Assembly: GCA_021442155.1 (NCBI GenBank)
Contig: CM038221.1
Location: 77,144,494-77,208,493, forward strand
DNA: 64,000 nucleotides
Source: Cymbidium sinense
Taxonomy: Eukaryota > Streptophyta > Magnoliopsida > Asparagales > Orchidaceae
Direction: 5' to 3'
In this document: positions 50,901-60,885 of the stretch, one piece after another
How positions within the stretch are numbered: position 1 is the stretch's first letter
How the letters are laid out: each line of letters begins with the position of its first letter
The notes under the pieces: generated by a model
Database searches by the model: none
Seen by the model: the letters and a program-made list of their open reading frames with translations, nothing else
Told to the model about the DNA's origin: nothing
Program-made: the position numbers and the translations under genes

Positions 50901-51598
50901 AGTGGTCTGATGAGTTTAGAGGGAGGACTTTGTAGTGAGAAGAGGGGCAGAGATCAAGCCACTTTGAGTTGCACAGTACTCTATCTAGTTTAGAGAAAAT
51001 GGGTCTCTCAATCTATAGATTTGACCAGGTAAAGAAAAGACCAATACTAGGTAATTCAAGAAGTTCCACAATCATTAATGCAAGACTTGAAATCCAAAGA
51101 GTTATTAAGAGAGACAGGCAATCCACCAACTTTATCAGTTTCGAACAAGGGGCAATTGACGTCGCCCATAATGATCCAAGGATGATTAATGTTTTGAGCA
51201 ATTTCTCTGAGGGAGTGCCACAAAGAGAGTCTGACTGTAGCATCATTATCTGCATAAACACAGGTGAGGTAAAAGGAGGAGATACCGGAACCCTCAATGC
51301 AACCATGAATGAGCTGGTGGCTTCTTACAATCGAGACAAAGGAAAGCTTGTCAGCATTCCACTTAATCCAAATACGACCACCTTGAGAACAATCAAAGTT
51401 AGATATACTAGCCTCTAGTTTGAACAGGTCTAGGTTCTGAAAGGAAGGGGAAGGATATGGAGAATGGCAATGGAGTTTAGTCTCCGAAAGGCACAGGAGA
51501 TCGATTTGTGATTCCTTAATTACACAGAGGCAGTTGAGTTTTCTGCCATCGGCAGAGAGTCCATGCACATTCCAACACCCCAAGAGAGGCTGAATCAT
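47931..51598 (-). pseudogene. LINE ORF2: endonuclease, reverse transcriptase, zf-RVT
   Basis: The start at 51598 gives MIQPLLGCWNVHGL, the usual beginning of the AP-type endonuclease, followed by LLCLSETKL and IIMGDVNCPL. The frame stops near 51056. Endonuclease and linker sequence continue in other frames through 50588-50893. The reverse transcriptase shows AQSAFIQGRDIADN, FDLRKAFDKVNR and GLRQGFPLSPFLF (49518-49985). The catalytic FADD is changed to FADV plus a stop at about 49518. After it come KYLGLPL and LSLGGRFQLIRSSV (48858-49511). The C-terminus (47931-48584) has ALYCWLALLGGLKTSDIL and CCLCNSSSESHNHLFFECP, the zf-RVT domain with Cys/His pairs. No RNase H domain was seen. It is non-functional. 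Confidence 0.88.
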
Positions 51599-52913
51599 TG
51601 AGAAGAGGAGGTTAGGGCCTTTTTGCCCTTCTTCTTATTCCCCTTACTAGGGGTAGGGGCTGGATTAGATGAGGATTTGGTGGAGTTGTCCTCCAAAGTG
51701 GATTTTCTAGGTGTTTTGGGGGTCTTATCATGCAATGGTTTTTGATTCCCACGGGATGGGGAGGTAGCAGCTGATCTGGTAATGACACCTGATAATGAAG
51801 AACCTCCAATAACATTAGTCTGGGGTGGAGCACTGAGATCCAAGATGAGGGGGTTTTCCTCATTTAGATCTGTTTGGTTATCAATGGGGGGGATTGAATT
51901 GGAGGGTGGTTTAGATCAGTGATGGTCTTGGATGAAGAGGGGATATCGGCTTGATCCTGCACTGTGGTCTCCTGTGGAGCAGGAACATCCAGAGAAGGGA
52001 TAAGAGAATCGGTATTGCCATTCATGTCTTGGCTATGAGAATAGGGATTGGTGGTAGAGGTGGCAAGTCTAGATCCTTTTGGAGGGGCACGACTCCTACT
52101 CCTACCACGATTTGTCACGGTGGGGTTAGAAGGGCAGCTGCTGTTGTCATGAGAGAAAGTAGAGCATTTGGAGCATGAAAATGGTTTCCAGTCATACTGG
52201 ATGTCCTGATTGAATTCCATACCGTTAAGGTTGATAGGAATGGAGTCTGGTAGGGGGGAGGAGGTGTTGATTTGAACACAGATACGTACGAAGGTAATCC
52301 TAGATTTGGATGCCGTGAGATTATCTACAGCCAAAGGAACACCAATGTGGCTTGCGACTTTGGAGAATCCAGCTTCTTTCCATAGAGGGGAAATTTGGTA
52401 GTTTGATCTAGATAGGAAGTTCAGAAATAAGCTCTTTGGATGGTCGGAAGTTCCACACCCATTTTTGGAACACAAATGGTATGTCATTAGAAAACAGGGG
52501 CCATTGTCCCAAACTAAATTGTAATCCTCTAAGCAGGTGAATTTAAAAAGAAAGAAATCACCTTCAAGAGTAAGAAGCTCTAAACTGCCTTTGAACCTTC
52601 ATTTTTTCTTGATGGCAGCAAGCAAGGAACCATAGAAAGGCCTTTTACCAATAGCATGACCGATCAGTGACAAGTTCCACTCTTTCTGCCCTTCCGCAAG
52701 CTCATCAGCAGAGAAGGAGACAACCGGGGAGTCCGGTGGGATGAAGGAGAGGGGGATTTGTTGGCTTTTCTCATTCTGAGCAAGGAGAAGGTCTTTCCAG
52801 ACACAGGGTCTGGCCTGGGAGGAAGGATGCCCGAGGAGGGAGGGGTTTGGGGTAAAGGAAGCCAGGTGGGGGGAAGATAAGTTGGAAGAAAGGCTAGTTA
52901 CAGTAGAAGCCAT
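51595..52913 (-). pseudogene. LINE ORF1: DUF4283-type gag-like RNA-binding protein
   Basis: The likely start is 52913 (MASTVTSLSSN); an open frame extends upstream but is non-conserved in character. Residues near VVSFSADELAEGQKEWNLSL begin the DUF4283 domain typical of plant L1 ORF1. An in-frame TGA at 52599-52601 stands where a Trp is expected. A local frame change affects about 52400-52490. The open part 51864-52487 includes KVASHIGVPLAVDNLTASKS and a knuckle CSKCSTFSHDNSSC (CX2CX4HX4C). A further frame change near 51870-51890 leads to a basic, Ser/Pro-rich tail ending at 51595. Its stop codon overlaps the ORF2 start (ATGA). Confidence 0.82.
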
Positions 52914-53109
52914 GGAGAACAGCAATCCAACCTCTGGCCTAAGGCCGGAGGTTAGAAACGGGGTAAGAGCAGAGCAGAAGCCAACGACAGAGAGGGAAAT
53001 AAGGTGAAGAAGAAGAGGAAACAAAGGACGGCGGGAGGAGAAGAAAAACCTAGGTTGCGGGACATCGGCTCTACCAGTTCGATGTGATCAGAACTTCCCT
53101 GTCGCCGAT

Positions 53110-53123
53110 AGAGGCTAAGAACT
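53110..53123. repeat. LINE target-site duplication, right copy
   Basis: AGAGGCTAAGAACT is identical to 47434-47447 and marks the 5' boundary of the LINE. Confidence 0.9.
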
Positions 53124-53960
53124 AATTTACAAAGGAACAAAAGTTGTGAAAGCATAGGCTAGGAATGAAAATGAATTCAATTTTAGCTCCTTTATATAGA
53201 GTTTTTTAGTGCTCAGACGAGGGCCTCTCTATCTACTTTATATCGGTAGAGTGCTGTGCTGTTCTAACATAGAGCCTAGGTGTTGGTTAAAAATATTTCT
53301 ACAAGTTCCAATGCATAATTATGTAATTATTTTTTCATAAATTTTTCTCTAGACTGCCTCACAATCATTAATGTAGTATTGAGGTGTTGGGTTCTGTGCC
53401 AAGGCGTTCAAATAAAATTTGTCCTTTAATATTAATTCGGTCTTTTCACCTGCTAGATTTGGACTACCTTTTGACTAGCGTCAGGGCCTAGTTGCTAGTC
53501 AACCACTCGACCTAGCTCTGTTAAATTAATCCGAGCCAATAAAGGGATTGCGTCGTGGCACTAAATTAGCAGTGCCTTGACGTTGTGCCTAAATTTTGCA
53601 TTTTTTATTTTTTTATGTTACTTGAAGACTTTCTACAACTTAATTCACATATTAAACTAATATTTCACTTATACTAACACAAATTATATATTGAGTTGCC
53701 TCTCAACAAACACTTGGTTTATTATCCTCAGCCCGACTGGACTGGTGTTTAATTTTTTGTAATGCCAAGAATTGGGTTTCATTATTAATTCATATTCTAG
53801 AGACTATATTTATAATGGAAATAAATTAATGTAGGCGTAAATTAATTTTTGTTATGATAAAGTTAAAGATACCTAATGGTGTAACTAGAAATTAATTAAA
53901 ATCAAATATATACTAGATCTCAAGAAAAATCTTATATATTTGAATTCTTTTTTTTGTTGG
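53124..53960 (-). repeat. Athila-like noncoding repeat, copy 3
   Basis: This is the continuation of the LINE target. It resembles 44300-44950 in containing GC-word patches (AGCCTAGGTGTT, CCAAGGCGTTC, GCCTTGACGTTG). Near 53690-53720 GAGTTGCCTCTCAACAAACA resembles, in reverse, the conserved stretch just after integrase in Athila-type elements (from memory). That would place this 3' of pol on the minus strand and put the ORF at 46456-47430 in the envelope-like position. No ORF is present. Confidence 0.42.
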
Positions 53961-54512
53961 AAAGCAAGAATTTGATTCTTAGGAGATACTAAAGTCCTTA
54001 AAGTTTGAAAAGGTGTATTGGATCATAAGAAAATAAAAAAAGTTGATGATCTCTACTTATTTTAAGGTACTACATTGAAATAATTTACTTTCATTTCATT
54101 ACAAATTATGTTGTAGCATTCTGATTTTGGTGAGCACTAAAAATATTAGAATCACAACTACATTTCAAGATTATAGAATCCAAGTTGAATTAAAGATGAT
54201 TAACTGATTCAATCCCATCTTCTATATAAACCATCTTAGTACTATATTATACCAATATAACATAAAGAACAAAAGGATGATGAATTTATAATGGTATATG
54301 AAGATTTATTAAATGATGCACTTTCTATCATAGATCCATTTCCATGATCAGCATAAGTGCTTGAAACATCCATATTAACCTAAATTAAGTTTAAGAGTCA
54401 TTTGGGATTTGTACAATTTCTTGGAGCTCCGTCTTCTGAACTCATAGAATTTTAAAAGGTTTGGTTTGAAGAGGAGTTATAAAAAGAGATAAAAAATATA
54501 ATATTATTTATA
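53961..54512. other. Sequence without recognisable genes
   Basis: AT-rich and of unknown nature. I see no coding motif or repeat shared with other parts of the window. Confidence 0.4.
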
Positions 54513-54827
54513 TGACACTGAAAATTCTACTAGTTGAAGCATGAATCTTGATGTCGAAAGCAATCTGATTCTAAATCAAGACTATCCCAGATCAAGCGCT
54601 TATTGAAAACTTTGCGATATCAGTCGGCTCCAAAATATGGAGTGTTTATAGTCAAATCGAGCGTCTCGACGAACCAGATCTAACAAGCCCAAGATCTTCT
54701 AATTATGACTTCATTTAAGCATTCAAATACTTAAAATACATCAGATGATCAAGGGAATCATTTTGGTCATTTTGATCCGATGGATGGTTTGGATTTTATG
54801 TATGTATTTGAACGCCACTTCTTTAAT

Positions 54828-54837
54828 CTATAAATAG
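54828..54837 (+). promoter_or_regulatory. TATA box of 5' LTR
   Basis: CTATAAATAG is conserved in the other LTR at 58927-58936. It is followed by a stem CCCCTCAT/ATGAGGGG (54838-54860) and a purine-rich AGAGAAGAGAGAG stretch, so transcription probably starts near 54860-54870. Confidence 0.7.
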
Positions 54838-54919
54838 CCCCTCATTTTTCACATGAGGGGAGGCCAAGCTAAAGAGAAGAGAGAGCTTTGAGGCTTGAAA
54901 AACCTCCAGGAATAATCGT

Positions 54920-55340
54920 GCCATTGTCGACAGTTGAAGACCACTGTCACCGGTCATCGCTGTCGACCACCGCAGCCGATCATTATCGCCAACCACTACC
55001 GTCGGTCCTCACTGCCGTCAAACACCACTGTTGGTCACCACAACCGACCACCGCAGTTGACCACCATCGTTGACCATCGTTATTGGTCACTATCGTTGGT
55101 ACCGCATGCCGCCGCCATCACCGCCGTACCGTCACCGCCGCCACTGCCACCGCGATCACCGCGCACCGCCATCGCCACCATCATCGCTGATCATCATTGC
55201 CGGCCACCACCGTCGGCCACTATTGTTGGTCATAGTCAACCGCCATCACCGGTCACCACCTGTCAGCTGCCACCACCTGATAGTCGTCAGATCATCATCG
55301 ACAACCATCATTTACTATTGCCGATTGCCACCAATAACTG
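54920..55340 (+). repeat. GC-rich CCACCG-type repeat in 5' LTR
   Basis: A 400-bp tract of short imperfect units such as CCACCG, CCATCG, GTCGGTCACC and GACCACCG, in sharp contrast to the AT-rich flanks. The corresponding tract in the right LTR (about 59010-59390) differs in length and unit order although the flanks match. Open frames here are side effects of the trinucleotide-like periodicity. Confidence 0.8.
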
Positions 55341-55652
55341 TTACAACCCAACTACTATTGCATAGATGTTCTCACATGATTCTGAGATTTTCGTTGTTAG
55401 GCTTTCTCACATACAACTCTGTAATCTCGTTATCAGGAAAACTTAAACTTTGTACTCCAAAGTAGATATATAGTGAAAATTTTTTACTTGGCTAGGCCCC
55501 GTGATTTTTTTCCCCTTTTTCTGGGATTTTTCTACGTAAAAATTCTATAGTTTTTGTTCACTCTTCAAATATCTGTGTGTGTTGGATTTCTCAATAAGGC
55601 TAAGGTGTAAACTTTTATTCTACCGCAACTGGTTTTCTAGCACGCAATAATT

Positions 55653-55670
55653 TGATGCCGTCTGTGGGAA
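55653..55670 (+). promoter_or_regulatory. Primer-binding site of the non-autonomous element
   Basis: TGATGCCGTCTGTGGGAA lies seven bases after the LTR end. It differs at two bases from the TGGCGCCGTCTGTGGGAA site of Tat-type elements, from memory. Confidence 0.75.
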
Positions 55671-55974
55671 ACATTCCCTTCACATTTTCACATTGGTTGA
55701 CAATCTGACTTTATGTTCAGAACATCACTACCTATATGGTGAAGAAAATCTTACTCTCAATGAACACATAAGAAGAATGAAGATTCATTAAACTTCGATC
55801 CTTCAGCTTTTGTTGGAGACTAAGGGGCAACTCTTAATCTCAAAAGATCATCCAAATCAATATTGTGGATATCTAATTGATTATCAATTTGAGAAGCAAG
55901 TCAGTGGTACTCATGAAAAAGACAACGATCAAAGAGCAACTTTGGCTACAAACAGATATTTTTGATTTGACCTC
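55671..55974 (+). other. Leader between primer site and first array
   Basis: About 300 bases with no supported ORF and no tandem repetition. Confidence 0.45.
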
Positions 55975-57150
55975 ATCCACAAAGGTTAAATGTCACCAAG
56001 TAACACTTTAAAAAATAACATCAGATATGTCATAACATTGTACCTACTCCACACAGGTTAACGTCATCGAGTAACACTCTGACAAACAATATCGGATAGG
56101 TCATAACTTTGTGCCTACTCCACATTGGTTAATATCACCGAGTAATACTCTGACAAATAATCTCAGAAGAATCAAAATGTTTAACCTTTTCCACACAGGT
56201 TAACGTCATACCTTGACAAAATAATTTCAGATGAGAGTTAAAACTATTGACTTCTTCCACACAGGTTAAATGTCACCGAGTAAAACTCTAACAAACAATC
56301 TCGGATGGGTCAAAAATCCTCAGCGGATTCGATTCAACATGTTCCATACAGGTTACTGTCATCAAGTAATACTTTGATAAATAACCTCGGATGAGTCAAA
56401 AATCTTTGGCGGATTCAATTCGACCTCTTCCATACATGTTAACGTTATCAAGTAATACGTTGACAAATAACCTAGGATATGTCAAAAATCCTTGGCATAT
56501 TCGATTCAATCTCATCCATACAAGGCAACATCATCAAGTGATACTTTGACAAATAACCTCGGATGGGTCAAAAATTTTCAACGGATTCAATTCAACCTCT
56601 TCCATATAGGTTAATGTCATCAAGTAATACTTTGACAAACAACCTCGGATGGACCAAAAATCTTTGGCGGATTCGATTCAACCTCTTCCATACAAGTTAA
56701 CATCATCAAGTAACACTTTGATAAATAACTTCGGATGGGTCCAAAATCCTAAGCGAATTTGATTCAACCTCTTCCATACAGGTTACTGTCTTCAAGTAAT
56801 ACTTTGACAAATAACATCGGATGGGTCAAAAATCATTGGCAGATTCGATTCAACCTCTTCCATACATGTTAACATCATTAAGTTACACTTTGAGAAACAA
56901 CCTCAGATGGGTAAAAAATTCTCAACGGATTCGCTTCAACCTCTTCCATATAGGTTACTGTCATCAAGTAATACTTTGACAAACAACCTCGGATGGGTAA
57001 AAAATCTCCAGCAGATTCAATTCGACCTCTTCCATACAGGTTAATGTCTTCAAGTAACACTTTGATAAATAACCTCGGATGAGTTAAAAATCCTCAACGG
57101 ATTCGATTATACCCCTTCCATACAAGTCAACAGCATTAAGTAACATCATG
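55975..57150 (+). repeat. Tandem array 1, 71- to 86-bp units, about 14 copies
   Basis: Units share TCCATACAGGTTA, TCAAGTAATACTTTGA and ACCTCGGATGGGTCAAAAAT. The phase marker CCA(C/T)A(C/T)AGGT recurs at 55977, 56049, 56120, 56191 and 56257 (spacing 66-72). It then recurs at 56344, 56430, 56517, 56602, 56688, 56774, 56860, 56946, 57032 and 57118 (spacing 85-87). The longer units carry an extra TTGGCGGATTCGATT-like piece. No coding meaning is apparent. Confidence 0.92.
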
Positions 57151-57259
57151 GAGAATGACACTTTGAAATTACCAGCCATAATTTCTGAGTGTTTTTAGGA
57201 ATGGTTCCTAATCAATGCTTCCCCACCACCTTGGCAGTTGTCCACAATTAAACCATCTA

Positions 57260-58110
57260 TTCAAGAAAACCAATTTTCTATGAACTATGAGCCTTGATCG
57301 CCTCCAAACACAGTCGGTCCGACGAGGATAGTTGACATTTCTTTCGAGGGAAAACTGGAGCCTCGCCATATGAACTAGGCCTTGATCGCCTCCAAACCTT
57401 GTCAATCCGACGAGGATAGTTAATGCCTCTTTCGAGGGAAAACCAGAGCCTCGCCATATGAACTACGGGCCTTAATCGCCTCCAAACCCGTCAGTCTAAC
57501 GAGGACAATTGACGCCTCTTTCGAGGAAAAATTGGAGCCTCGCCGTATGAACTACGGGTCTTGATCACCTCCAAACTTGATCGGTCCGATGAGGACAGTT
57601 GACACCTCTTCTGAGAGAAAACTGGAGCCTCATCATATGAACTATGAGTCTTGATCGCCTCTAAACCTGGTCAGTCTGACGAGGATAGTTGATGCCTCTT
57701 TCGAGGGAAAATCGGAGTCTCGCCGTATGAACTACGAGTCTTGATCACCTCCAAACCTAGTCAGTCCGACGAGAACAGTTGACGCCTCTTTCAAGAGAAA
57801 ATCGGAGCCTCGTCATATGAACTATGAGCCTTGATCACCTCCAAACCCGGTCGGCCTGACGAAGACATTGACGCCTCTTTCAAGAGAAAATCGGAGCCTC
57901 GCCGTATGAACTACGGGTCTTGTTCACCTCCAAACCCGATCAGTCCAATGAGAACAGTTGACGCCTTTTTTGAGGGAAAATCGGAGCCTTGTCATATGAA
58001 CTATGGGTCTTGATCGCCTCCAAACCCGGTAGGTCCAATGAAGACAGTTGATGCCTCTTTGGAGGGAAAATCGAAGCCTCGTTGTATGAACTATGGGACT
58101 TGATCAACAA
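57260..58110 (+). repeat. Tandem array 2, 90-bp units, about 10 copies
   Basis: Units contain TATGAACTACGGGTCTTGAT, CACCTCCAAACCCGGTC, CCGACGAGGACAGTTGACG and TCTTTCGAGGGAAAATCGG. The TGAACT marker recurs at 57281, 57371, 57460, 57548, 57638, 57728, 57818, 57907, 57997 and 58087. It is GC-richer than array 1 and unrelated to it. Sixty-residue open frames on both strands here come from the repeat. Confidence 0.92.
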
Positions 58111-58316
58111 AACAAATGACATTCTTTTTAGAAGAAGGTCAGAGCTTTGTTGACAAAAGAAGAAAAAAAATTTACCCTTAGCCCCTGAACTTCTGCTAGA
58201 TAATTTCTCATCCAGTGGTGAAGAACACTAGAGCATATGGGAGAAAATTGTATCTCCTCACTTGACCATAGGGATTTTTTTTATAGATCCACTATAGGGG
58301 CAAAAAGAGAATAAAT

Positions 58317-58460
58317 AAAAAAACTCATCTCCTCATTATGGCTGGCATTTATGGGCTATTTAATTAAAAAAAACTCATCTCCTCATTATGGCTATCATTT
58401 GCTAGCCATTTAATCAAAAAAAAAACTCCATCTCCTCATTATGACATTTAATTAAAAAAA
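58317..58460 (+). repeat. Three 50-bp tandem units near 3' LTR
   Basis: ACTCATCTCCTCATTATG recurs at about 58323 and 58373 and, slightly changed, at 58425, each followed by an ATTTAATTAAAAA-like A-run. It lies between array 2 and the polypurine tract. Confidence 0.85.
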
Positions 58461-58591
58461 TCTTATAAATTAAATAATTAATAAATAAATTAATACATAT
58501 AACATATGTAATTACAAATCGTAATAATAAGTAAAGTTATTTTATTTAAAAAAATTTAATATATTTTTGGATGAAATAAGTAATGTCATCC

Positions 58592-58610
58592 AAAAATAGG
58601 GAGCAACAGA
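58592..58610 (+). promoter_or_regulatory. Polypurine tract before 3' LTR
   Basis: AAAAATAGGGAGCAACAGA ends two bases before the LTR start at 58613, the expected position for plus-strand priming. Confidence 0.6.
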
Positions 58611-58612
58611 TA

Positions 58613-59628
58613 TAACACTGAAAATTTCACTAGTCAAAGCACGAATCTTGATGTCGAAAGCAATCTAATTCTGAGTCAAGACTAACCCACATCAAGCGCT
58701 TATTAAAAATTTTGTGATATCAATCGACTCTTAAATATGAAGTGTTTATAGTCAAAATTGAGCGTCTCGACAAACCGGATCTAACAAGCCCATGATTTTC
58801 TAATTCTGACTTCATTTGAGCATTCAAATACTTAAAATACCTCAAATGATCAAGGAAATCATTTTGAGCCGTCCGATAGAGTGGTTTGGATTTTGCATGT
58901 ATTTATAGAAATATTACTCCTTTAATCTATAAATAGTCTCTCATTCTTCACATGAGGGGATTCCAAGCTAAAGAGAAGAGAGAGCTCTGAGGCTTGAAGA
59001 ATCTCCAGACATAATCGTGCCACCAGTCGATGGTTGTCGACCACCGCTGCCGGTCATCGACGTCGACCACCGCCGGTTGCCGCTTATACCACCGCTGTTC
59101 GCCGCTGCCGACCACCGCATCACCGCCGACCACCGCCCCCGCTGCGACCATCAGATATTGGTCATTTATTGCGCCGCAATCAGCCGTTGACCGCTCGGCC
59201 ATACTACCACCGATCTCACCGCATCATTGACCGCCGACACCATCATCATCGTCACCGATCATCACGGGCCTCCGGTTGGCCATTGTTATTACCGGTGGCC
59301 ACCGTTGGTCATTATTGTCACGTCCGCCTAGGTCACCCGACTCCGATCATCACCGGCGGTATCATTCATTATCACCGACTATCACCAATAACTGTTTCAA
59401 CCCAACTACCGCTGCATAGCTGTTGTCACCTGATTTTGAGATTTTCATTGTCAGGCTTTCTCACATACAACTCTGTAATCTTCTTATCGGGAAAACTTAA
59501 ACTTCGTACTCCAAAGCAGATATATAGTGAAAAATTTTTATTGGGCTAGACCCCATGATTTTTTCTCCCACTTTCTGGTGTTTTTCCACATAAAATTCAG
59601 TTTGTTCACTTTTTCAAATACTTGTGAT
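58613..59628 (+). mobile_element. 3' LTR of the non-autonomous element, 3'-truncated
   Basis: It starts TAACACTGAAAATTTCAC (TG changed to TA) and matches the left LTR, including the TATA box at 58927-58936 and the tail near 59400-59620. Similarity ends at about 59628, before the expected terminus, so the target-site duplication cannot be read. The GC-rich tract (59010-59390) is shuffled relative to the left LTR. Confidence 0.75.
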
Positions 59629-59797
59629 TTTGCAAGGAACTTTACTCTGATTTTCAGACGATAATTATATTACTGAATTAAGACAAATTATTATTTGATA
59701 TTGTTTTAACATTATTAATAACATATGACCAAAATTAAGGATGATATAAATTATTCTTTATTCTATAATACAAAAAAAGTAAAAAAAAATGTTATAA

Positions 59798-59800
<3 letters not shown>

Positions 59801-59879
<79 letters not shown>
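59801..59879. repeat. Compound microsatellite (TG)17(AG)22
   Basis: A pure TG run at 59801-59834 passes directly into a pure AG run to about 59879. The Cys-Val and Arg-Glu open frames over it are artefacts. Confidence 0.97.
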
Positions 59880-59882
<3 letters not shown>

Positions 59883-60726
59883 ACCAAGGTGCCCCCTTTG
59901 GAGGATTGCTTGAGAAGAAATCTTGTAGCAAGATTTGGATTCATTATGTACCTCTTTGGGATATTCCTTTATGTCTGGAAGATATTAAGAAATATTTATA
60001 TTTGACTTATTTGGATATATACTCTAATTTTTAAATACTTGTGTGGCTTCATGATATTGATTAATTAATCTAATTCTTATATGCTCAATTATTTTACAAT
60101 AATTTAGTGTGGTTATCATATTCAGACGCTGAAACGTATAAAAAAAATTTATTTGTCCAGCAGATAATTTTAATTATTTAATTTTTGTCATATTTACTGA
60201 TTTGAGTACAAAAGACGTTTCTCCATCCTCTAACTCTCTATTGGTCATTAATTGCTATTCAACTACGATGCATCTGACATAAGCAATGTGTCTTTATCCT
60301 ACAAGTTAACTCCTGCTCAATATATATTCAAAGATGATCATATTATTCAATTTGAACGTGTTTTAAATATTTCTTATAATTATAATCAACACTTCATTTA
60401 TGAAAATAAAATTTTATGTTATTTCATAAAAATTACTTTACTTAAAGAAACCATCTTGTACTAGATCTTATTACTTCAGGTATTGTTAACAAATTATTGA
60501 AAATATTTTTTTATACAACTGATTCATGGATTAAAAAAAACCAAATTTATTTGATGACAAAACATACAAATAGACAGTGAAATGGCCAAAAAAAATCGTT
60601 GTTTCATTATTGATATTCGCTCGTTTCGTTAACTAAACGAACACTAACAGCATTTCAAGCTGATATATAAGCAATGAACATGAACAATCATTTATTCAAT
60701 CATGGCTTTAACTCGAAATAAAAATT

Positions 60727-60727
60727 A

Positions 60728-60764
<37 letters not shown>

Positions 60765-60885
60765 TTATTATTTATCACTATTATTATTATTATTATTATT
60801 TTATTACTATTATTTTTTATTTTATTACTATTATTATTATTATTATTTATTATTATTTATTATTATTATTATTATATATATATTA
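60727..60885. repeat. (TTA)n microsatellite, interrupted
   Basis: Runs of TTA/ATT trinucleotides with a few interruptions, ending in a short TATATA stretch. Confidence 0.95.

Larger units (their letters stand above)
47448..53109 (-). mobile_element. Near full-length L1-type LINE, 5.66 kb
   Basis: It is bounded by an exact 14-bp target-site duplication, has a simple-repeat 3' end, and contains a gag-like ORF1 (51595-52913) and an endonuclease/reverse-transcriptase ORF2 (47931-51598). The 5' untranslated region is about 52914-53109 and the 3' untranslated region about 47481-47930. Both ORFs carry stops and frameshifts, so this copy is dead. It inserted into an older transposon whose halves are 46456-47433 and 53124 onwards. 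Confidence 0.9.
54513..55646 (+). mobile_element. 5' LTR of the non-autonomous element
   Basis: It starts TGACACTGAAAATTCTAC and matches 58613 onwards: the first 330 bases, the TATA region and the last 250 bases are alike. The end is set at GCACGCA, seven bases before the primer site. The right LTR lacks the final 85 or so bases. Confidence 0.78.
54513..59628 (+). mobile_element. Non-autonomous gypsy-type LTR element with array interior
   Basis: Two LTRs in direct orientation (54513-55646 and 58613-59628) flank about 3 kb. A primer-binding site follows the left LTR and a purine-rich tract precedes the right one. The interior has no gag, protease, reverse transcriptase or integrase sequence; it consists mainly of two long tandem arrays. 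The primer site TGATGCCGTCTGTGGGAA resembles the TGGCGCCGTCTGTGGGAA site of Tat-type gypsy elements, so mobilisation by an autonomous Tat relative is a reasonable inference. Confidence 0.82.

Noticed and set aside
50969..51418. 149-residue plus-strand open frame inside the LINE
   Set aside because: It is antisense to the endonuclease part of ORF2, which has clear conserved motifs on the minus strand.
54888..55465. His/Pro/Arg-rich open frames of up to 143 residues, and the similar 171-residue frame at 59034-59549
   Set aside because: They come from the CCACCG-type repeat of the LTR; several frames are open at once and the two LTRs do not conserve any of them.
55975..58110. Possible CRISPR-like array
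   Set aside because: Repeats are contiguous 71-90 bp tandem units without unique spacers, lie between LTRs and are in plant DNA.
56878..58122. Sixty-residue open frames with internally repeated peptides
   Set aside because: They are translations of the 86- and 90-bp arrays on either strand.
59802..60034. Cys-Val/Arg-Glu-rich open frames running into a unique tail
   Set aside because: The start is the compound microsatellite; the tail alone is short and has no recognisable family feature.
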